NCBI GenBank assembly: GCA_947652605.1
Contig: OX393581.1
Coordinates: forward strand, 27,336,788 to 27,400,787
From: Elmis aenea
Taxonomy: Eukaryota; Arthropoda; Insecta; Coleoptera; Elmidae
Length of the DNA stretch: 64,000 nt
Direction: 5' to 3'
In this document: positions 32,613-44,850 of the stretch, piece after piece
Position numbering within the stretch: position 1 is the first letter of the stretch
Layout of the letters: every line of letters starts with the position of its first letter
Notes under the pieces: generated by a model
The model's database searches: none
What the model was told of the DNA's origin: nothing
What the model saw: only the letters and a program-made list of their open reading frames with translations
Program-made: the position numbers and the translations under genes

Positions 32613-35097
32613 CATGCAACCAACACTGTCATATCGGTGGGCGCTCGGCCTTAGCAATTAATGTCGTAGGCACAGAAACAAGTCAAATGTTTTCATATAA
32701 AATACAATCAGTGAAACACTGTGTGATGGATCGTGTGATTGTGTTTCCTTTCGGTTTTTGCGTGCATGGTTACAGTTCAGATAGCAAAATAAATTAAATT
32801 CTAGTTTTCTACAATTATATTTCACTTTATTTAATTTGCTTAACCTTACGCCTTTATGCTGTATGGGGTAATGCTTGTTTTAGTTGTAATGTGTATAACT
32901 TTTAGCAACATTTTGATGCAGCTCCATTCGGTCCATCCGTTCATAGTCTCTCTTCATTTCGTCTTTTCTATTCTTTTCATCTTCTCATCTTTGCTGAATT
33001 AACCAATAAACAGAAGAGACAAATGTCTTACGCCTACTATTCAGAGGGGCCCGATTTTACTCCGCAAAAAAAATTATATTTCTTTATTAACAAAGAGTTC
33101 TAAATATATTCTTCAAATTCTTCTTTCACCTCTAAAAGTTTGTCGATGCGTAAACACCTTCTACAAATGGGGCCCAAACGCAAAATTGTGTTTAGGGCCC
33201 ACTAAAGACCTAATCGGCACTGTCCTTTGCTCTCGATGCACTAGACTTTTGTTTGATTGTGCGTGGTCAATTGCTTCTGCTTCGAAGTTTTTTCTGCCTT
33301 CTATTTTGTATTCTATTCCACTTGGTTTTTTCTTAAAATTATTCAGAAAAACCTTATTTCGTTTCCTATCTGGTTTTTCGATTTTTTGGAAGGTACATTT
33401 TATGATTTGCAATTTTGGTTACGGAAAAGTTTTGTGAACCTTTTCCATTTTATTTACAGGGTGCACCCATGAGTTGCTCTCAGCACTTTTATTGATCAAC
33501 TGTCACATTACCTCATCTAGTTCAGTATTTTCGCCGCAATTTGTGATGCACTCATTCCCTAATCGCCAGTAATGAGACGACAAAAGATATTTTGTCTAAA
33601 ACTGTCTTAACTTAATAATAACTAAACACAAAACATGTCTTTTATCATAACAAAACTTTCATCTTTTAATGCATTTTGTTGATTCACTTTGTGCAACGCA
33701 AAAACCAATAACTATGTTTTCTATTTGGTATTCAGATCCGTACCAATCGTACTAATGCACTGGAACAATTTTAATTAGAATATGATACAGCAAACAGCAG
33801 GTGTATCGCAAGGCTTAAACAGGTGTTTGAAATATAAGTTGGGTTGATTAAGGTAACCATAATCAATTTAGAGGGTTGTTTGCCCCCTAGTTTTTTGACC
33901 TCCCGTTTAGTGTTGTGTAACTAGTAGGGGTGAGACTCGCATGCAACCAAAATACAAGAACGACAGTGGTTTTACAGAAGTATTGGTTTCGTGGAACATT
34001 ATAATGCAATTCTTGCTTTAAAGAGCAGTTCTTAAGTTTAAACATTAATGGCAGTTGTAATAATTAAAACAATTTTTAATTTTGTTTTCTACTACTGTAT
34101 AGGTACAGGGTGTACCTATAAAATAAACATCGAAAATGCCGAATAAGAAAAAAATAAAAGTGTGTTTGAAACACTAACAAAAACATTTCATATTTTCTCT
34201 GCTTTAAATCTATTTACGTCATAATAAATAACAAGTGGCATTATTTGTCATTACAAAGAAAATATTACTTTTTATTATTATTAGAAAGTACAGTTTAGTA
34301 AACTTTACTAGAGAAAGAATGACTTTTTGAAACTGATATTTTGCAACGGTATTGGAAAAAAAAAACTTTTTTTTTTCATTAAAGATGTTTAACTGTTTGT
34401 AATTTTTTAGATAATTTAAAACAATTGATTAACAACTTTTCATGCACTCCTCTACTTAAAAATTACTTAGTTTTAAGTTTTAATGAGGGAATTTACTTTG
34501 CTGGTTATTCGCTTACTTTCGTGAAAAAAACATAGACTTGGTAATTCGATGAATATCCATAAATTTTAATTTAAGTTGAAGTATGCTGAAGCGCATCAAA
34601 TTAAAGTTTAAAGTCAAACGATAATTTAGCTTCTATTACATTTTAATGTAGTTCAACCCAATGAAAAACGAATGGGTAATGAATTTAGGTAAAAGATAAA
34701 ATTCAGTATTGTTTTAATTTTTTTATAGTGTATTACAAAAGTTCTTTATATTAAATTTTTATTTTAGCCTCAAATATATTTTAAGTGATTATCATAATAT
34801 GCAATGATTTATAAAATTCTACAAACGAATAGTCAATAAGAAACATAATTTTCTATAGCGAATTTAAGATGAAATAAATCACAATAAATTGCATGTAAGT
34901 TATGTTAAAAATTACTTACCTTATTTCTTAAGAATCACGTTTTGAAGAAATTCTGTACTAGTTCCGATACTCGCTTATTCATTAGTAGGTCTTTTTCTTA
35001 TTGATTTTTCTTACATGCAGCTGGAACAAAAATTATTATTCTTCTATTAATGTATACATTTTTATATTTAAAAATTTTGTTTGATTCTCAATGATTC
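32613..35097. other. AT-rich spacer with solitary ACAGGGTG ends
   Basis: TACAGGGTGCACCCATGAG at 33456 and TACAGGGTGTACCTATAAA at 34105 are lone ends of the TA-flanked family. At 33045 CAGAGGGGCCCGATTTTAC and GGGGCCCAAACG (33170) may be a decayed GC-ended MITE. Overlapping 71-83-codon frames on both strands at 33161-33472 show no motif. Confidence 0.4.
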
Positions 35098-36088
35098 TGG
35101 CAATCACGAAGAATCGGTATCACTGGGTAATTCACAAGTGGCGCGAACGTAAGCATTGAAGTATACTGTGCTTTAGCTAAGCTTCATTACAGTAAAATAG
35201 GGTCAGGTTAGGGTAGGGCTCCCATACGTCCCGTTTTAGACGGGACAGTCCCGTTTTTACACATAATGTCCCGGTGTCCCCAAAACATGTAGTGGGACGC
35301 TAAAATGTCCCGTTTTTAATGATATGCATTATATAATTTTAAATTTTAAATTTTAAATAACTGTAAATACTCTGCTTGAATCGTTATTATTTAGGTATTT
35401 ATTATGACATAATTAATAAATATTGAAAAAAATTAATTTGTAGATATAATTATAGATAAATAAATATATATTTTATAAACTTTTTACATTTCGGATTATT
35501 GAATAGTTAATAAGAAAAAACAAATGCAATCAGCAACGATTATCTTAAATATTTCTTCATTTCTTCGTATTTTTGGACTTTTTTTTATAAAATAGGTACC
35601 TATATTATTTTTTTTTCAAAGAGTGTAATATACTTTATAAACCTGTTATTTTAGTTATTATATATATTTTTCTTGCGTTTGGTTTGTTATTTTATTTAAA
35701 TATTAAATATTAATTATTAAATTGAGGTTTCCTTGAACCTAAAAAAAATCGTTTTTTTACTCGTTTCGATAGTTACTGTCCCGTTTTTACATTTTAAAAT
35801 TATGGGAGCCCTAGGTTAGGGGTCTGTTAAAGCTTTTTGTTTTAAAGCAAGAAGCATTTAGGTAATATGGTAATTATATCCAATGATAGCAGCTGATTAG
35901 TAATCTTTGCCATAACAGTGACAATAGACACTACTAGCTCTCATTAAACAGAACGGTACCTATCTGTGCATGTACGGAATATCAAAAATAGATGGCGGTA
36001 CAATTTACGGTTCACTTACGTATGTTCTGTGTGCTTACGTTTGCGCCACTTGTGAATTACCCGGTGACACATTATCTTCGTGATAGCC
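35098..36088. mobile_element. Outer TIR element carrying a nested hAT
   Basis: GGGTAATTCACAAGTGGCGC (35125) is inverted at GCGCCACTTGTGAATTACCC (36043), continuing inward through GAACGTAAGC/GCTTACGTTT and outward through ATCACGAAGA/TCTTCGTGAT. Arms are about 55 bp with mismatches. Without the nested 608 bp the element would be about 380 bp. Confidence 0.7.
35214..35813. mobile_element. hAT-type element (600 bp), perfect TIR and target duplication
   Basis: Perfect 13-bp ends TAGGGCTCCCATA / TATGGGAGCCCTA and a perfect 8-bp duplication GGTTAGGG (35206-35213 and 35814-35821). Iterated GTCCCGTTTT words follow each end, as subterminal repeats do. The interior is AT-rich without transposase coding. 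Confidence 0.92.
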
Positions 36089-36432
36089 ATATTCTTAGCT
36101 ATAGTTCTTTTCTTTATTTAAAATCTTTAAAAGTAAAGATAAAGATCAGAGTCTATCGATGTTTTTCATACTAGATATGCTTTTATGATAAATTTTGATT
36201 AATTTAAAGTGCTTCGACAGCTGCATGTAAACAATCAATAAGTAAGGAAATAGTTTACTGGCAGAGATGAGAGCCTCAAAATTGGTATTTTCTTCACGAA
36301 GCGATTATTTAAAAAAAGAACTTATGTTTATTTATTTATACGTGCGTTTAAAATAAATTGTATAAATAAGTTAACCTTTTAGTTTTTATTATATACCATT
36401 TTGGTTCAATAAATTGTCTGTATACCTATACT

Positions 36433-37110
36433 CAGTGGCGTAGCTAGAGAGTTTGTGCCGCCCGGGGCGGTCCCTGAATTGGCCGCCCCTATAAATAAGG
36501 GTTGCAAACTTTTTATTTTTCCAAAAGCAAGCAGAAATCGACACAAAAAAGTGGAAGGTGGGAACAAAGTGCGCCGCAGGCGTTTTTTTTTTTTTAATTT
36601 TAGACGTTCAAACGTTTTAACGCAAAGTTAGATAATGTAGAATACTTTACCATCTTCCAAAATTACAGTTTTACGGTGGAACCTTTATTGATTTTTATTT
36701 TTTTTAAACAGATCGCCCCCACTCCCACGGTATTATTTTTAATAAAAGTGAAAAATCCCTGTTACAACAGAGTTTAAAACTGCATGGAATTTAATGTCTA
36801 AAATAAATGAATTGTTTCATAATTTTATTGAATTGTTGGTACCGTATCATACATTTTATTAGGTAGGTACTTTGAATTTCTGTCGTTTTCAGTGAAGCAA
36901 GATCAAATAGCCCATTTTATTCCCTAACTTCGATAAGAACTCTTTTTTTTTAAATTAATTTTTATGAATTTAATGGCGCCAGTGCCGGTACTGATTATTA
37001 TATGTACTGTTTTCATTACCCCGAGATTTTCATTTTTACCCCATATGGGTAGACTAAAACTGCCGGCCCCAAAAAAAGTGCCGCCCGGGCCCCCCCTTGC
37101 TACGCTACTG
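36433..37110. mobile_element. hAT-type element (678 bp)
   Basis: Ends CAGTGGCGTAGC and GCTACGCTACTG (one mismatch) with an exact 8-bp duplication CCTATACT (36425-36432 and 37111-37118). GC-rich subterminal GCCGCCCGGGGCGG at the left faces GCCGCCCGGGCCCCCCC at the right. No transposase frame. The open frames over 36924-37181 are shadows of the GC-rich end. Confidence 0.92.
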
Positions 37111-37118
37111 CCTATACT

Positions 37119-38178
37119 ATGTAGTTTTAAGACTCTCATGTCTACAGTAGGTTGATGGAAATGAGTAGAGGTGCTTACCAAAACGAGAATCTACTAATAC
37201 ATTAAATCATGATCTTTATCTAAACCGGTAATCAATAGAATATATTTTGCAGTCCCTGTTAATAAAAATTGAAGCAGTACGTAGTAAAAAACCACAATAA
37301 AGTGGGAATTGAGAATAGTTACCTCGAGTAATTAACGTGATATTGTGATATGCACATGAGTTTATTTATGATTGCGCTTGCTGTTAACAAAACTCGTCAG
37401 TGTATAGTTAATTATCCAGCTTAATCAATTTCGTGATGAATTACATTAAGCATGTAAATGTAATCACATTTCAAGTTCATTGATTTTAAAATATGCATTT
37501 GTTAAATGTTAACGTCTGGTGTAGTACGTAAAGTATATCTGTAAGTTAAGTGTACCCTTGTGAATTCGTCTCAACCACCGCCTACTGAGAAGCAAATCTC
37601 AAATTATGAATATATTTATGTTACATTATATTAACGAGTATGAAAATTGGTGTATATTATAATTTTAAATAGCTGCTTTACGAATATTAAATGTTTTTTA
37701 AAGTTATATGTATGCAAGAAAATCGCATAACTTGTTCGTGGATGGTAATTAATAAAAAATTGGTAAAGAATATACCCATTTTAGTTAATGCCATTTTAAT
37801 AGAAATTCAGGCCAATTTGTGGATTATGGAAAAAAGAGGAAAATACAACACATCATTTAAGGTTTTGTTAAGTTGAAATGAAACACACTTACTAATTATT
37901 AATATATTATGTCGTTTAATATTTTTCTAATTTTTGAGTTATAGCTCAAAAATCTTGTATCTATTTAATAAATTTATAAAATGTTAATTATCTCCTGAAT
38001 TAATTGCAATTATACAGAATAAAATGTTTTTTTTTTGTTTAAGTATTGTTAATTTCTTCTACCTGTTTCTGTTGTTGTTCTTTATTGTCAATTTTTAAGC
38101 CTTTTGAAAACATGAGATAAAAACGTAAATCGATGAAAAATAAGTTTTGGCCATGTTGAAATATATTGAAACGATATA
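37119..38178. other. AT-rich spacer
   Basis: No repeat or coding exon recognised. A 61-codon plus-strand frame at 37691-37876 has no motif. Confidence 0.3.
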
Positions 38179-38939
38179 CAGTGCGACCCATTTTATAGCG
38201 GATCACCGCTGTAAAAAGTTTGTTTATGGTCTGATTTTCATGAACTTCTTTTTAAACGATAAAGCATTAAAAACTGTACTTTGGCACCCTATTTTAAAAT
38301 TCAGTATACACTCACAAAGCCTCTTATGATTTTTTTCGACGTCAAAATTGGCAAAATTTGTTAAGCGACTTTTTTAGTCTAAAATCTGACTACACCACTG
38401 GATTCGGGATGCCCTTAAATGCGTTTGTACCAAATGTCATGAAAAAATATTTGTAATTTTTTTCTTGTAAGTTTAGTTGTTCACCCATCGAAAATTTAAT
38501 CAAATTTGCGATTTTAATATTGATACGAATAAATTTTGCTTATTTAAAACATCTAACGTCAAATAATTTTTTTTTTTAATACCAACTCTTAACTTTTATT
38601 TTTTACATAGCATAGAACACTGCGTTGCCAATTAAATAACAAATATTGAATTAATAATTAATCTCTTAATAATAAATACTTTTTCATGTTTGGTACAAGC
38701 TCATTAGAGGGCATCCTGAATCCAGTGGTGTAGTCAGATTTTAGATTAAAAAATCGCTAAAAAAATTTTGCCAAAGTTGATATCGAAAAAAAATCATAGT
38801 AGGCTTTGTGAGTGTAAACTGAATTTTAAAATAGGGTGCCAAAGTACAGTTTTTAATGCTTTATCGTTTAAAAAAAATTCATGGAAATCGGACCATGAAT
38901 AAACTTTTTATAGGGGTGATCCGCTTTAAAATGGGTCAT
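38179..38939. mobile_element. Fold-back element (about 760 bp)
   Basis: Arms of about 260-300 bp. GACCCATTTTATAGCGGATC (38185) is inverted at GATCCGCTTTAAAATGGGTC (38918). AACGATAAAGCATTAAAAAC pairs with GTTTTTAATGCTTTATCGTT, and CTGACTACACCACTGGATTC with GAATCCAGTGGTGTAGTCAG (38718-38737). The inner word CACCACTGGATTC resembles a hAT end. No coding. The right edge touches a hAT fragment. Confidence 0.75.
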
Positions 38940-39140
38940 CAGCCTTTCTCAAACTTTTAAACATGCAATCCAAATAATTTTCTAGAAATAAGAGTCCAGG
39001 CAAATTTTTGCTCGAAGCGCCCACGGGGATAGGACGCGGGGAGAGGGTCTCCATACCCACAAGAAAATTTTTGAAAAAATACCCTTGGAAATATCATTTT
39101 AAAGCATTTTAAAACAGAAATTTAAAATGAAAAAAAATAG
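38940..39140. mobile_element. Truncated hAT MITE
   Basis: Begins CAGCCTTTCTCAAACTTTTA and follows the 62170-62449 element for about 190 bp (CAAATAATTTT, GGGTCTCCATACC, TTTGAAAAAATACC, AAAGCATTTTAAA). The right end is missing. It abuts the fold-back at 38179-38939. Confidence 0.7.
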
Positions 39141-42100
39141 CATAAGAAACTCGGAAAAAAAAATAGTGATATGTTTAAATAAATATGAACATCTTGATGT
39201 TAACCTTTTGGAACAAACGCACAAATATAAACAGGAAATAAGCTACTACTGTTGATGTCGACAAAATTAAACGCATGTTTGCGTCTTGTAGATATGTATA
39301 TCTAACGTAATATACATTTGTTTATACTAAACACAAACTTTTACTCCAAGAATAACCAAAATATCGTGTCTAAATGAACTCTGTAACTTTATTGCTTTAA
39401 TTTATGAATAACATGTGTTTATTCCGGGGATATCAGTACTTTATATTTCGCCAAATAGGAAATGTATGTGAACACAATAATAAAGATATATTAAATTATT
39501 ATCTTTGAGTTTTTGTGCTGGTTATTTTGTGAATAGTATTTTTATAACGTTTTGGAAAAAATATTATACAAATTGATATCATTCTTCCAAGTTTTATTCT
39601 TTCTTTCAAAGTAGGTATTGGTATTTTTGTTTTAATTCCCTTGATGTATTTAAATGCACATATGCAGTCTATTAATTGTAATGCTTTTTTATTTAAAAAA
39701 GAATTGTGCATCGCATGCATTATTTATGCCGAAACAAGTCTCATTTTGTCTGGAATCATAGCGTGACAGTGTATTATCTAAAATATTCTAAATAGCAGCA
39801 ATAACTACAAAAGAGCACCGCTCTTGTACTGACTACGAAATAAATGCAGTTGAAAACATAACTTACACTAGAAAAGTGCAGTAGGAATTTGCTGGAGACT
39901 TTATTTTTAAATTATTTATGTTTGTGAGCAAAAATATTTCCTTTACATTTTACAAGTATATCTCTTTCGTAGCTTGACGTTCTAGAATATCTAGAATCTA
40001 GAATATCTAACATTTAAATTACCTAAAAAGTGTCGGCTTACTAAACTAAGCGTCGGGAGGAGATTTTGGCAAATTTAATCGTGACTTGTTTATTGGAATT
40101 GTATATCATACAGGTTATTATGTACTTAGCTATTTGTAGACTTCTGTTTAAAATGTGTGTATATGTTATGTATATAGGGTGACAATAATCTACATGTGTT
40201 GTATGGGTAACTTTGTTATTATAAGAGTTTCATAGTCAATTAACTTATCTAAGTTGGCCAGAATTTCAAGGCAAATTAATTGCTATTTTGACATTTTACC
40301 TACACCTTCAACTTATTTAAATATTTTGAAAAAACTTAAAACACGATTTTTCCAATGGTAAATAATTCCATAGCCACCTATGTTAAAATCAAAATGTGAA
40401 ATTATTCCTGTAGCTATTTTTACGTAGAATAAGAAAAAAATATCTAAAAATTCATAGCACACTTGATTTTTGAGATGCAAGCCAAACTTTTTTTAAATTG
40501 CAACCATAGTTGGCTATGGATTCAATAAAAAGATTATTTTTTCTCGCTTCATTGATGTATCTGTCGTTGAGTTTATCTTTAAAACGAAGCAACTTATAAC
40601 ACTGTTATTGTACTTATTAAGTTAAGTCAAAGTGGCTCAATACGAAACAAAAAAAGAACACAAAACACTTGTACAAACTTATAAATTTTTTATTCTCAAA
40701 AGTCTGGTGACAATATTTGTAATTGTACGTTGTGCCTGGTCATCTTTTAGCACACATTTGTCACCCTTTTACACATATTTTAGGAGCAGTGAGTTCCAAT
40801 TATAATGAATAAATCTCCCAACAACTCATCTGCTGATACAATAAATCCAAACACTGACGTTGTACACCTCAAGAGATGACCATAATATTTTAATGTTGGT
40901 TTGTTTTGCGTTGTGCTGAAATATACATTATTGTATTTTTTTTTAAATATTAATAGATTGTAGTAAATGATAAGTCAGTGTTTATTCAATGTAATTTATT
41001 TGAAAAGTAATGTAAATAACTTTGTTGTAACATAAATAATCGATACATTGCGTCGCAATCACAACACAAATAATATTGTAAACAATGGCGTAGTTATAAA
41101 AAAGGCGTTAGTTCTTGGTCCACTAAGCACTAAGCAGGAAAGATTCAACACATTTGTGATTTTGTTAAATGCCTTGTTTTTACTCTTATTGAAGTGGACA
41201 CAAAACCTTAAATTTGTGGGTTTAAAATTTGCCAATGATTACGCTTAAAAGCTATCCTATTAAGAGAATATTACTTAACTTACTTTTAATGTTAAAACTG
41301 ACATAAAAGCAAAGTAAAAACTTTTAATATACATGATGAAATTTACTACTTAATAAATAAATTTGCAAAATAAAAATCATTGTAAAAACTGGGAACCCTT
41401 TCTACTTTATTAAGTATAATTTGAATAGACTAGCCGTCTAGATGCAAGTTATTGCCAGTATAACTTGTTATTACTATTCATTGCGAAGTCTGGGAATTGT
41501 TTTGTTACTTTATGAATGGGTTGTATAAGTTTCTTGTATTTCCTCCTTGTGAACCGACGTCTGCAGCCGATTCATTATCAAATTAATTATTTGCAGTTTG
41601 TGAATTGAACTCATTAAGTAAACTATTTTCTGGATTCTTACTTACTTTTTACTTACTAACTATTACGTTCTCATCTTCAAATTTCACTTACTACGGAAGT
41701 GCAAATAACTATAATTGCAAGAAAGATGTAAACTAAAGGTGTATAATTGACAAAGTGCGATTACGTAATTGTGATAATATTCATTTTCAAATATTTCTTT
41801 TGTAATAGAATAGGAAAACATTACGGTGGTTAAAAATAATTGTTTGTTTCAACAGATAATTTAAAATGTAGACAATACTTTGGAAGTTTTACTACTTTTG
41901 TGATTAATAAATGTAAACCAATTAATAAAGTAATTGCTAAACACTTAAAATATAGAAGTAGATAATACACAACTTGTAATATTGTGTTTAAAAATTAATT
42001 TTTGTAGTAAATAAAAAATGTTTAACTTAAGAACAAATTGTGTAATAGATTAATAAATTTACTTTCAAATGACATATTTATCTACTATGGAACTAAAATA

Positions 42101-42462
42101 GTTAATAGAAATTATCATTCTAAATTCTTAGTGACATGCGTATGATTCTGATTGGATGTCAGTTTTAATTATGTTTTAGCTGTAAAATATGTAGTTTAAT
42201 TGGCTTTTTTTCCCTATACATTATAAATATATGAAAATAAGAAAACAACGATATAGTCGGAATCTGCAGTAATGTAGTTTATTTATTAGGTATCACAACA
42301 ACAAATTACGAAACCTCCGTAACTTGTACCAAATGAGTTTTAAAAGGTTTTACACTTTGTTTTGTTTTTGTTTTCACAGCCTACTATAATTTTCTTAAAA
42401 AAAAAAAAAACTAAAGAACTTTCGCAACTTACATATTTTTGAAAATAGCTACTCAACCCTTA
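39141..42462. other. Long AT-rich stretch without recognised genes
   Basis: Contains a lone TATAGGGTGACAATA (40176) and a short CTAGAATATCTAGAATCTAG repeat (39983-40005), otherwise nothing I can name. A 24-codon frame at 40805-40879 is rejected separately. Confidence 0.35.
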
Positions 42463-42464
42463 TA

Positions 42465-43211
42465 CAGGGTGTCACACAAAAAACGCCGAAAGCTGTAACT
42501 CCGTTGTTTGTGGTACGATTTTGATGAACAAAAAACTAAATGAAATGGCTCCTCAAATACTATGAATTGAATTGGATTTCAATTTTTTTCAAGTTCAACC
42601 TAAATGTCAAACGATAAATCAATTTTTTTTTCCAAATGGCATCATATTTTTTTTTTACTAAATCTGGTAGACAATTTTTTTCTGAATTCAATGATGTAAT
42701 CATAAGTTAATTTTAGTGCTAAACTAATAACAAATAAAAAATAAAAGTTTAACTAAAATAGGTTAGGTTTCACAAAATTTTCAAGCGTGCCATGGAAAAC
42801 AAAAAAATCTTAATCAAGTATCATTTAAATACCACACTCACGTTTAAATGACATTTGTTGATAAAGATTTTTTTTTGTTTTCCACGGCACGCTTGAAAAT
42901 TTTGTGAAACCTAACCTATTTTAGTTAAAGTTTTATTTTTTATTTCTTATTAGTTTAGCACTAAAATTAACTTATGATTACATCATTGAATTCAGAAAAA
43001 AATTGTCTACCAGATTTAGTAAAAAAAATAGATGGCCATTTGGAAAAAAAAATTGACTATCGTTTGACATTTAAGTTGAACGATAACCAATTTTAGTTTT
43101 CACCATTAACTTTTTCTCGAAAAAGGAGATCGAGGATGCGCGGTCCGTTTTTTGATACCTCTTATAGTTACCGAGATCCCCCTATTAAAACATCGAAATT
43201 TGCCCACCCTG
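42465..43211. mobile_element. TA-flanked element with near-perfect 240-bp hairpin arms
   Basis: Left TA|CAGGGTGTCACACAAAAAA (42465), right CGAAATTTGCCCACCCTG|TA (43211). Between the two unequal outer segments, arms of about 240 bp (42591-42830 and 42842-43081) are nearly exact inverted copies around a loop of about 11 bases. Landmarks are AAGTTCAACCTAAATGTCAA with TTGACATTTAAGTTGAA-like, and TAGGTTAGGTTTCACAAAAT with ATTTTGTGAAACCTAACCTA. Such high arm identity means a young or conversion-maintained palindrome. No coding. Confidence 0.85.
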
Positions 43212-43213
43212 TA

Positions 43214-44222
43214 CAGATAAAATGACATGCACATGTAAAAGTTTATTATTTGATGTGTTTACTTGATGATGACAGGACTGAATTATGCAATAGGAACCAA
43301 ATTAATTTAAATCTAAACAAAGATGTATTGCATTATTTATTGTCTTGGATGATCAACTGGCGCCTTCAAAACCAGATCAATTTTAAACTTTCTTTGTGGA
43401 TTTTATTAGACATTCCCCAATATGGGACGCTTAAAAATTTGTAAGAAATGTTGGTAGTTTCATATTTGATCATATCAACCATTTAGTTAGTTTACTATTA
43501 ATAAATATTTAAAATATTTTTTTTAGATATATGTAGTTAAATTTCTTTACTTTAAAGAGTAAACGGTTCTATACAATTAAAGCATTGTTTATTGAAATAT
43601 TGCTTTAAATTTGACAAGTTAGAGTTATGCTTTACAGTGTAAAAAGTTGAGAAGCTAATCTTGTCAATAAATACCAGAATAACACCATACAATTACAAAA
43701 AAATTGTTAATAAAAACCAAAAGTATTACCTAATCATTTAAGTCCAGTAGTTGACTTAATCAACAAATATTATTTCCGAAACTATTGACTGAAACAATAT
43801 GTATAAATAATATGTGTAATTATTTAATAACTCATGAAGTTTTAATTTAATAAACAGTTCATATTTTATTTATTTACCTACATTAACAAACAAAAATATA
43901 AGTATGAATTAACCACACGTGTGAATCAACAATATTCTAATGAATTGTTTCGAAAGTACCGAATAATTTTGTGAGGTGTTTTAGACTGTCGAATTATATC
44001 TGCATGATTGGCGCCACAATATATGTAATTATGAAAAGTGAGAGTAGCATTTCCTAACTAACTTTTTATAAATATCGTATTAAGTCATTGTGAATACCAA
44101 GGAAGCTATGCATTCTCACATTGTCGGTGCCAATGTGGGAAACCGTAAAAATCTTTTATTCGACTGAAAGAAATTTAAACAATGAAACTGATCCAAAGGT
44201 GCTTTTAAAAGAATGCTTTCAC

Positions 44223-44253
<31 letters not shown>

Positions 44254-44361
44254 GGCTATCATGGCAAAAAAAATTAAAACTTTCTATAAACTTTTAAATA
44301 GTCTTGTGTTTAAAAATTTAAATTTTTCATGCAATTTAAGCCCTAGATTTTGCAATTTTTA
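43214..44361. other. AT-rich spacer with a microsatellite
   Basis: A 64-codon plus-strand frame (43250-43444) shows no motif. The AAT microsatellite is listed separately. No host exon recognised. Confidence 0.3.
44224..44253. repeat. (AAT)n microsatellite
   Basis: About ten perfect AAT units. Confidence 0.95.
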
Positions 44362-44369
44362 GTTATTTT

Positions 44370-44842
44370 CAGGGCTCGAAACCGAAAAAAATTTTGGTTA
44401 ACGGTTAACCGAAATCAAGAACTTTATTTTTATAACGGTTTTTGTTGAAAAACCGGTTTATTCCCAAAAAACCGGTTTAGTGTAAAAAACCGATTTAAAT
44501 TGAAAACCGGTTTAAAAAACCGGTTAAATTAACCGGTTTTTAAAATTACCTATTTAATGCAAAGTATGAAAAGATATTATCTATTTATAATTTTATAATA
44601 TATGTACAATCAAGCGTTCAGTAATGACTTCTGGTAAACTAATCGCATTTAATACAGATTTTGTATTTTTCATCGTAATTTTTATTAAAAAAAGATGTTA
44701 GAAAAACCGGTTTTTTATTATTTTGGTTAAAGGTTACCGTTTTTTTTGCCATTAAAAATAACGGTTTCGGTTTCGGTTAAAAATCACTTTTTCTGACAAA
44801 AAATAACGGTTAACCGGTTTAAAAAACCGGTTTCATGCTCTG
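44370..44842 (+). mobile_element. hAT-type MITE, AACCGG-rich family, copy 2
   Basis: 473 bp with an exact 8-bp duplication GTTATTTT (44362-44369 and 44843-44850). Ends CAGGGCTCGAAACCG and CGGTTTCATGCTCTG. More than a dozen AACCGGTT/AACGGTT words fill both halves, making the element nearly self-complementary. It shares its unique core with 1788-2232 in the opposite orientation. Confidence 0.9.
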
Positions 44843-44850
44843 GTTATTTT

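Noticed and set aside
33161..33472. Overlapping 71-83-codon ORFs on both strands
   Set aside because: Both strands open over the same DNA, no motif, no start or splice context; likely chance.
40805..40879. 24-codon ORF after an acceptor-like TATTTTAG
   Set aside because: No frame stays open from the acceptor through the ORF, and there is no donor or homology.
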